This document shows, piece by piece, positions 13,263-20,744 of a stretch of DNA of 20,744 nt (the first letter of the stretch is position 1; every line of letters starts with the position of its first letter). Below the pieces are notes generated by a model. That model was not told where the DNA came from and ran no database searches. It saw only the letters and a list, made by a program, of their open reading frames with translations. Position numbers and translations under genes: made by a program. This DNA is from an uncultured Oscillibacter sp. (lineage in GTDB: Bacteria > Bacillota > Clostridia > Oscillospirales > Oscillospiraceae), in the NCBI GenBank assembly GCA_900548505.1, contig URKI01000037.1, positions 1-20,744 of the forward strand, given 5' to 3'.

Positions 13263-14591
13263 TTACTCGCCCTGGGGCGCGGGGGCTCCGCCCTCGCCGC
13301 CGCCCTTGCCTCTGCGGCGGCCGCCCCGGTGATGGGGCCGGCGGCGGCGCTTGGCCTCACCGCCGTCACCGCCCTCGGCGCTGCGGGGCGCGGCGTCCTT
13401 GGGCTGCTGGGCAGGCTGCTTGGGTCCCTGCTTGGGGGGACGGGGCTTCTGGCCGCCCTTTTTCTCCTGCTGGCCGCCCTTGCCGCCCTGGTCCTTGCCG
13501 CCGGATTCCTTGGCAGGCTGCTTTGCCTCCTTGGGCTGCTCAGGCCGGGCGGGCTGACCCTCGCCGGCGGGCTTGCCGCGGCGGCGGGAGCGGCTGCGGC
13601 GGCGGGAACGGCTGCCGTCCTCGGTGCCGATCTTCTCCCGCATGGGGGCGTCCTCCAGCTTGGCATCCATATAGAACGGCGTGGTCAGCACCGGCGCCGT
13701 AAACTCCTCTTCTTCCTTCTCCTCCACATACCGGGCAGGCCGCTCGGGGATGGCGATGCCGTCCCGGCTGCCCTTGCCGTTGCGCAGCACGCACACCTCG
13801 CAGCTGCGGTAGGTCTTGAGAGGCTCGTTGGGGCCCGCGCTGTCCAGGTTGACTTTCATGGTCTCCCGCAGCAGGTCCACGCTCTTGACGTTGCCGGGGC
13901 CGTCCGGCGTCTGGACGAAAGACTCCACCTTGGGCATACGCTTGGCGGCGTCCTCATAGGCGTTCTGCTCATACTTGAGGCAGCACATGAGCCGCCCGCA
14001 GGTGCCGGAGATCTTCGTGGGGTTCAGGCTCAGGTTCTGAGTCTTGGCCATCTTGATGGAGACGGGCAAAAACCCGTCCAAAAACTGGGAGCAGCAGAAG
14101 GGGCGGCCGCAGATGCCAAGGCCGCCGATCATCTTGGCCTCGTCCCGCACGCCGATCTGCCGCAGCTCGATCCGGGCCCGGAACACGCTGGCCAGGTCCC
14201 GCACCAGCTCCCGGAAGTCCACCCGGCCGTCGGCGGTGAAGTAGAAGATGATCTTGTTGCCGTCAAAACTGGCGGACACGTTCACCAGCTTCATCTCCAG
14301 CCCATGCTCGGCGATCTTGCGCTCGCAGATGTCAAAGGCTTCGCTCTCTTTTTTCCGGTTGTACTCCACCGTGCGGCGGTCGCTGTCCGTGGCCATGCGG
14401 AGCATGGCGCACAGGGGCCGGACGATGGCGGAGTCCTCCACCTCGTGGTTGCCCTGGGTGCAGGTGGCAAACTCCGGGCCCGCGGCGGTCTCCACGATCA
14501 CCTGGTCCCCCATTTTCACCTGGACGCCCTTGGGGTCAAAATAATAATTCTTGCATCCGCCCCGAAAGCGGACGCTGATCACTTCCGTCAA
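13263..14591 (-). CDS. ricT: RicT (YaaT) PSP1-domain protein with long basic tail
   Basis: A 442-residue protein. Residues 1-325 match RicT/YaaT, a cytoplasmic protein that with RicA and RicF binds 4Fe-4S clusters and acts with RNase Y in mRNA maturation; in Bacillus it affects sporulation, competence and biofilms. The conserved cysteine motifs are present: C161-X4-C166-C167 and C198-X4-C203-C204. An extra SCEVC pair is at 264-267. Residues about 326-442 are an unusual low-complexity tail rich in R, K, G, P and Q (RSRRRSRSRRR near 329, RRRRPHHRGGRRRGKGGG near the end), probably nucleic-acid binding. The start is TTG at 14591, overlapping the holB stop as TTGA, with GGAGGG 6 nt upstream. The holB-ricT order is conserved in Firmicutes, which supports both calls. 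Confidence 0.93.
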   Translation of the reverse strand: MTEVISVRFRGGCKNYYFDPKGVQVKMGDQVIVETAAGPEFATCTQGNHEVEDSAIVRPLCAMLRMATDSDRRTVEYNRKKESEAFDICERKIAEHGLEMKLVNVSASFDGNKIIFYFTADGRVDFRELVRDLASVFRARIELRQIGVRDEAKMIGGLGICGRPFCCSQFLDGFLPVSIKMAKTQNLSLNPTKISGTCGRLMCCLKYEQNAYEDAAKRMPKVESFVQTPDGPGNVKSVDLLRETMKVNLDSAGPNEPLKTYRSCEVCVLRNGKGSRDGIAIPERPARYVEEKEEEEFTAPVLTTPFYMDAKLEDAPMREKIGTEDGSRSRRRSRSRRRGKPAGEGQPARPEQPKEAKQPAKESGGKDQGGKGGQQEKKGGQKPRPPKQGPKQPAQQPKDAAPRSAEGGDGGEAKRRRRPHHRGGRRRGKGGGEGGAPAPQGE

Positions 14592-15451
14592 AGGATACCC
14601 TCCAATTCTACGGCGAGGGCGCCCAGCACATGGCTGGGCCCAACGTTATACACGCACTCCCCGCGATACTTCTCTAACAGCTCTATTGTGCCCATGATCT
14701 GGCGTTTTGTCAAGTTTTTCGCAACGGCAGACGCCAATTGGCCGCCGCTTCCGTCCCCCTGACAGCCGTAGGCCCGCAGCAGCGCCTCGGCACACACGGC
14801 CCGGCCCCGCTCCAGCATGGCGGAGAGCTCCTCCCGGGTCATGCGCCGCTTTTCCAGCCGGGCGGCCCACTCCGCCGCCGCCCCCCGCCGGAACGAGGCC
14901 AGCAGGCGGATGAGCTCATCCCCCGCGTCGGAGGTCTCCTGGGCCTCCGGCGCCCCGTCCGGGTGGAGCTTGAGCTCCACGCACCGAGAGCGCAGGGTCT
15001 GCAGCACCACCGCCGCGTTTTCCGCGCAGAAGAGGAACGCCGCGTAGGGCGGGCCCTCCTCCACGATCTTCAAAAGCACGTTCTGGTCCTGAGGCGTCAA
15101 AAGGGCGCAGTCGGGAAAGAGATACACTTTCCGCTGCCCCTGATTGGGCCGGATATAGGCGTCCTGCCGGATCTGGCGCACCACGTCCACGGCGATGGAC
15201 TTGTGCTGGTCGTCCCGGACGGTGATCACATCCGGGTGGATGCCCTCCATGACCCGGCGGCAGCTCTCGCACCGCAGGCAGGGGCGCTCTCCCTCACTGC
15301 TGCACTCCATGGCCGCGGCGGCATAGCGGGCCAGCGTCTCCCGCTGCCCCGCGCCGGTGAACAGCAGCGCGTGGGTCAGAGTGCCCCGTGTGGCCGCCTC
15401 CCGGATACGGGCAGCGGCGGGATCTTGTTGGATGCTGCCAAATGGCGTCAT
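14588..15451 (-). CDS. holB: DNA polymerase III subunit delta'
   Basis: A 287-residue clamp-loader subunit. The zinc module is formed by C50, C58, C61 and C64 (CSSEGERPCLRCESC). The P-loop is degenerate (FTGAGQRETLA, no lysine), as expected for delta', which does not hydrolyse ATP. The SRC arginine-finger motif is present (LRSRC, in TLRSRCVEL), as is the LTPQDQNVLLKIVEEGP segment. It works with delta and the tau/gamma subunits to load the beta clamp. The start at 15451 (MTPFGSIQQD) has AGAGGA 7 nt upstream; the longer frame to 15526 lacks family similarity. The stop overlaps the ricT start by 4 bp. A weak promoter-like TTCCAT-17-TAGGAT lies in the upstream 60 bp on the minus strand. Confidence 0.94.
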   Translation of the reverse strand: MTPFGSIQQDPAAARIREAATRGTLTHALLFTGAGQRETLARYAAAAMECSSEGERPCLRCESCRRVMEGIHPDVITVRDDQHKSIAVDVVRQIRQDAYIRPNQGQRKVYLFPDCALLTPQDQNVLLKIVEEGPPYAAFLFCAENAAVVLQTLRSRCVELKLHPDGAPEAQETSDAGDELIRLLASFRRGAAAEWAARLEKRRMTREELSAMLERGRAVCAEALLRAYGCQGDGSGGQLASAVAKNLTKRQIMGTIELLEKYRGECVYNVGPSHVLGALAVELEGIL

Positions 15452-15612
15452 AGTCGTTCCTCTTTCCTTCGTTCTTCGCCTTATCCTACCACAGTTCCGG
15501 GAAAAATGGAAGAAGCGGCCGCCCATCCGGACGTACCTGGAAAGTTGGACAGATTGTCATGGCATTGGCAATTTGCTTGAATTTTAATGCCGTTTCTTAT
15601 GCTATTCATGCA

Positions 15613-15641
15613 TTGTTTTCCGAAATGCATCCTATTATAAT
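15613..15641 (+). promoter_or_regulatory. ppdK promoter
   Basis: TTGTTT (15613-15618), 17 nt, consensus TATAAT (15636-15641). The surrounding 150 bp is AT-rich compared with the genes. Two ATGCAT palindromes (15608-15613 and 15625-15630) flank the -35. The leader is about 75 nt and includes a small dyad AACCATCTGGTT. Confidence 0.75.
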
Positions 15642-15724
15642 AATATAGTCAATTTAGCTAATCGTTTAACCATCTGGTTGATGATTTTTCTGTTTGGCAG
15701 CGACAAAATAACGGAGGAATGAAA

Positions 15725-18355
<2,631 letters not shown>

Positions 18356-18406
18356 GATCCTTCCGGCAATGGTCTGATGAGACCGTTGCGGTCTGTGGCT
18401 GAATAT

Positions 18407-18453
18407 AAATCCCCCGCGCATTCCCGTTTGGGAAATGCGCGGGGGATTTTTTT
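18407..18453 (+). terminator. ppdK terminator, possibly bidirectional
   Basis: A stem of about 19 bp (18407-18425 with 18430-18449, one bulged A) with GTTT loop and T7. On the minus strand it is followed by ATTTATATT, so it may also end the convergent FUSC transcript. Upstream of it, three overlapping arms GGTCT/AGACC/GGTCT (18371-18394) can form two exclusive small hairpins. Confidence 0.9.
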
Positions 18454-18512
18454 GAGTTTCAGTCTGTATTGAGGGCCGGTTTTGCTGATGTCTTTCCCGA
18501 CAGGGAGCTGCT

Positions 18513-19595
18513 TCAGGCCGGCTGCTCCGTCTCCGGCGCAGGCAGAAACCGCACGGCCACCAGGGAATGAAAAACTGCCGCGAAAACCAAGCCGAAGGTC
18601 ACACCCAGGAGGGTATCCGCCATCCGCAGGACCACCGCGCCCCGGACTCCGTATATTCCGGCGCCCAGCATCAGCGCGCCAAGGCAGTTCATGGCCGTCT
18701 TATACCGGTAATCCGTGCAGAAGCCCAGGCACAGCCCTCCTAAGGGCCCCAGCAGCGGACGCAGGGATTCCGGCAGGAGCAGATACAGGACCCAGAATGC
18801 GCCGCACCCGGCAGCGGCTCCTGCGATTCGCTGCCAAAACCGGGTGAATGTATTGCCCGGATACGGGTAGGCCGACAGCAACGACGCACAGGCAAAGCCC
18901 ATCCACATGAACCGCTCCACGTCAAAGATCTGCCCGGCCGTCAATACAAGGCTCACGCCCAGCGCCATGCGCAGCTGCCACATGCACACGGGTCTCGTCA
19001 GATCAAACTTCCGCACCACATGATGGAAGCGGACCTCCTTGTGCTGGTGGCGGTGTTTGAAAAACAGAATGGCCCCGCAGAGCAAGTAGCCTGTCAGCGC
19101 CAGAAGTCCCCGGCGGAACAGGGCCTCTCCCGCCACGGGATTGCCCGTGAGATAGATGTAAGCAAAGCTGTACAAGCCGCCGTTTCCCATCTCCGGATGC
19201 TGCGTGGTGATCCAAAGGAGCAGAAGAAAGCCGCCAAAGTGCAGCGGGATCAAACAAAACGGCGGGACCACGGCCGCCGCGCTGGGCGCCAGCACCAATA
19301 TCGCCAGTGCCGCCGCCAGCGTCAAAAGCGAGTCTTTGACGCAGTACCCGAAATTCACAAAGCGGATGCCCAGCAGGATGCAGAACAGCGCCACAGCCAG
19401 TGGAGTATTGTCCGCACCGAACACGCCGGACAAAAAGCTGATGAAGCCCACGGCAAACGCCACGATCAGGGCGGAGCGTACGGCCATGGCCGCCCAGTAG
19501 TATGCCTTTTCCCCCGTTGTGCTGCAAGCGGCGATCCTGCGCTTGAGAATGGCAGGGTCCAGCTGCAATGCGTCATAAAATCTCATGGTCTGCAT
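18513..19595 (-). CDS. FUSC-family membrane protein, MarR-operon partner
   Basis: A 360-residue polytopic protein with about ten hydrophobic segments in two groups, separated near residues 205-235 by a basic loop (FKHRHQHKEVRFHHVVRKFDLTRP). This two-halved arrangement and the C-terminal part (RMALGVSLVLTAGQIF ... FTRFWQRIAGAAAGCGAF) fit the FUSC/fusaric-acid-resistance-like superfamily of exporters. It likely moves small organic acids or toxic aromatics out of the cell; the substrate is not known. The start at 19595 has AAAGGA 7 nt upstream; ATG 19586 is an alternative with GGAG. It overlaps the end of the MarR gene by 23 bp, so the two are co-translated. It ends about 60 bp from the ppdK terminator. 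Confidence 0.82.
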   Translation of the reverse strand: MQTMRFYDALQLDPAILKRRIAACSTTGEKAYYWAAMAVRSALIVAFAVGFISFLSGVFGADNTPLAVALFCILLGIRFVNFGYCVKDSLLTLAAALAILVLAPSAAAVVPPFCLIPLHFGGFLLLLWITTQHPEMGNGGLYSFAYIYLTGNPVAGEALFRRGLLALTGYLLCGAILFFKHRHQHKEVRFHHVVRKFDLTRPVCMWQLRMALGVSLVLTAGQIFDVERFMWMGFACASLLSAYPYPGNTFTRFWQRIAGAAAGCGAFWVLYLLLPESLRPLLGPLGGLCLGFCTDYRYKTAMNCLGALMLGAGIYGVRGAVVLRMADTLLGVTFGLVFAAVFHSLVAVRFLPAPETEQPA

Positions 19596-20016
19596 TCTCC
19601 GATCCTTTCTCCAGATGCGCGGCCAGCCGGTCCGCATCATGCAGGAATTTCTCAAAATCCTCGCCGGCACTTCTCCACAGGTTATAAAACGGCTGCAGGA
19701 TACTCTCATACCCCTTCTTCAATTCCGCAAGCCCTGTCTCGGTGATGAAAAGCCGGTAGCTCCGCTCGTCTGCCGCGTCCCGCTGTTTGCAGATGCACCC
19801 TTTTTCATAGAGCGCTTTCAGGCAGCGGCTCACCGCCTCCTTTTTCATTCCGCTTCCCTGGCTCAAAAGAACCGGCGTATTCTGCGCAGGCTGCAGATAC
19901 AAATGCGCCAGCAGCTCGCACTCGCTGGCCGTCAGCGCGGATCTGCGCTCCGGCAGCAGCGCCCGCATGACCTTCTGCACCTGCTGCTGATAGTGAATCA
20001 TATCGGTCCACTCCAT
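19573..20016 (-). CDS. MarR-family transcriptional regulator
   Basis: A 147-residue winged-helix repressor. The recognition helices are in LTASECELLAHLYLQP and GMKKEAVSRCLKALYEKG, and the wing is RDAADERSYRLFITETG (about 30-100). Flanking helices at both ends should form the dimer interface. MarR proteins usually repress a neighbouring efflux gene and release DNA on binding a phenolic ligand; the FUSC gene that overlaps its stop is the obvious target. The start at 20016 has TTGGAGG 8 nt upstream; the longer frame to 20304 runs through the promoter and terminator. A 12-bp perfect inverted repeat overlaps its promoter, consistent with autorepression. Confidence 0.92.
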   Translation of the reverse strand: MEWTDMIHYQQQVQKVMRALLPERRSALTASECELLAHLYLQPAQNTPVLLSQGSGMKKEAVSRCLKALYEKGCICKQRDAADERSYRLFITETGLAELKKGYESILQPFYNLWRSAGEDFEKFLHDADRLAAHLEKGSENADHEIL

Positions 20017-20032
20017 ATTGCTTTCCTCCAAT

Positions 20033-20057
20033 ATATAATTAACATTGTTAATTATAT
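20033..20057. promoter_or_regulatory. Likely MarR operator
   Basis: Perfect dyad: ATATAATTAACA, one central T, TGTTAATTATAT. It contains the TTAACA/TGTTAA core often seen at MarR sites and covers the whole -10 of the promoter, 16 bp upstream of the start codon. Confidence 0.85.
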
Positions 20058-20078
20058 GCATGTACCGGATTTTGTCAA
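20051..20078 (-). promoter_or_regulatory. Promoter of the marR-FUSC operon
   Basis: On the minus strand a consensus TTGACA (20078-20073), 16 nt, consensus TATAAT (20056-20051). It is a strong promoter that would need repression, matching the overlapping operator. Confidence 0.85.
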
Positions 20079-20112
20079 TAGCCGGACGCCTGTCCCCTTT
20101 CTTGAAAAGGCG

Positions 20113-20143
20113 AAAAAAAAGCGCCCCGTCAGGGCGCTTTTTT
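20113..20143 (-). terminator. Terminator downstream of the second FUSC gene
   Basis: A perfect stem (20115-20126 with 20132-20143) with loop CGTCA, and A8/T6 flanks. On the minus strand it ends the gene stopping at 20159 and insulates the MarR promoter from it. Confidence 0.9.
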
Positions 20144-20158
20144 GAATCTATTCGGTTT

Positions 20159-20695
20159 TCAGTCCGTATCCCAGGAGCGGTCCTCCCAGTAGTAGCTGAT
20201 GCGGCTGTCGATATTCCACAGGGCCTCCAGCCACCGCTCCACTTTATGTCGGGGGAAGTACTTGTTGATGAACAGTGCCACCACAACGCCCACACCCGTA
20301 TCAAAAATACGGTTGAGGGCGTAGCTGATGTAGGTATCCACCGGCGTGTTGAACAGCAATATACAAAGCACCACGCCGCCAGGCTGTACGCCGCCCACCC
20401 AGAACATCTGGCACAGCACGATCAGCAAAATCGTGCCGATGAACACCAGGGCCACCAGCAGCAGCGAGCGGCCGCCCTCCGGATGGAAGAACAGATAGAT
20501 GCGGAACAGCACCATGCCCAGCACGCCGCCGATGGCCGTGCCGAACAGACGGTTGCCGCCGTTGAGCTTGGAGTGCTCCATGCTGGTGCCCAGTCCGAAG
20601 ATGGCTCCGATGCAGGCAAAGGCGGGGCTGCGGTCCAGAAAGTAGTAGATGAGTGCGCAGATGGCCGCCGCCGTGGCGGTCTTGATGGTGCGCAT
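20159..20695 (-). CDS. FUSC/aromatic-acid-exporter-family (DUF939-like) membrane protein, 5' end lost at contig end
   Basis: The visible 178 residues contain a full four-to-five-helix membrane block (MRTIKTATAAAICALIYYFL ... GTAIGGVLGMVLFRIYLFF ... ILLIVLCQMF ... IFDTGVGVVVALFINKYF) typical of ArAE_1/DUF939 proteins, and a short cytoplasmic C-terminus. The RTIKTA motif is normally near the N-terminus but a few residues in, so the true start is probably a little upstream, in sequence replaced by the adapter. The frame runs on into the adapter as MGSEMCIRDS, which is not part of the protein. It would export aromatic or other organic acids; substrate unknown. It has its own terminator and is not part of the MarR operon by position, though both encode FUSC-type proteins. 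Confidence 0.85.
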   Translation of the reverse strand: MRTIKTATAAAICALIYYFLDRSPAFACIGAIFGLGTSMEHSKLNGGNRLFGTAIGGVLGMVLFRIYLFFHPEGGRSLLLVALVFIGTILLIVLCQMFWVGGVQPGGVVLCILLFNTPVDTYISYALNRIFDTGVGVVVALFINKYFPRHKVERWLEALWNIDSRISYYWEDRSWDTD

Positions 20696-20696
20696 G

Positions 20697-20744
20697 CTGT
20701 CTCTTATACACATCTCCGAGCCCACGAGACCGGAGCCTATCTCG
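20697..20744. other. Illumina Nextera adapter remnant (not genomic)
   Basis: The Tn5 mosaic end CTGTCTCTTATACACATCT (20697-20715) is followed by CCGAGCCCACGAGAC (20716-20730), the Nextera read-2 adapter. Then come CGGAGCCT (20731-20738), which matches a Nextera i7 index as I recall it, and ATCTCG, the start of the P7 sequence. Assembly has carried the untrimmed adapter into the contig end. Confidence 0.98.

Noticed and set aside
12240..14762. 840-codon plus-strand frame across HAD, ricT and holB
   Set aside because: It runs through terminators and three well-supported minus-strand genes; low-complexity translation without domains.

Overview
This GC-rich window carries AGGAGG-type ribosome binding sites and short operons. 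Its gene set points to a Gram-positive, spore-former-related anaerobe of the Clostridia. Examples are RicT (YaaT) next to DNA polymerase III delta', a pyruvate,phosphate dikinase whose catalytic numbering matches the Clostridium symbiosum enzyme, an ECF sigma/RsiV pair and a YtrA-type GntR regulator. An Oscillospiraceae member of the Flavonifractor/Lawsonibacter kind is my best guess (inference). The window is a contig end: the last 48 bases are Illumina Nextera adapter, not genome.

Layout, left to right. 1-972 is the 3' part of a ComM/YifB-type AAA+ ATPase. It converges on a minus-strand operon (1013-2756) encoding an ECF sigma factor, an RsiV-like anti-sigma factor and a small lipoprotein. 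Upstream of it, also on the minus strand, are an iron-sulfur flavoprotein-like gene (2806-3438) and a secreted stalk/PepSY protein (3564-4370). Rightward genes follow: thiI (4642-5838), cinA (5885-7144) and a collagen-like protein (7206-7859). A minus-strand ZIP metal transporter (7901-8656) is divergent from a guanine deaminase gene (8962-10233). The leader of that gene contains a purine riboswitch with C at the specificity position, so guanine sensing is predicted.

10274-12148 (minus) is a GntR/ABC ATPase/ABC permease operon with overlapping genes and a perfect inverted-repeat operator over its promoter. Then come a Cof-type HAD phosphatase (12312-13157), ricT (13263-14591) and holB (14588-15451), all on the minus strand. 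ppdK (15725-18355) reads rightward from a strong promoter. A MarR regulator and a FUSC-family membrane protein form a minus-strand operon (18513-20016) with a 12-bp perfect inverted repeat over the promoter. A second, 5'-truncated FUSC/aromatic-acid-exporter gene (20159-20695) runs into the adapter.

Themes: guanine breakdown under riboswitch control; envelope stress sensing through an ECF/RsiV module; two small-molecule export units with autoregulatory-looking operators; and core functions (tRNA thiolation, replication clamp loading, PEP/pyruvate interconversion). No CRISPR array, insertion sequence, prophage, rRNA or tRNA gene was seen. The most rewarding non-coding element is the guanine riboswitch, whose P3 strand can alternatively pair with the bases just before a T7 run, suggesting an ON switch.
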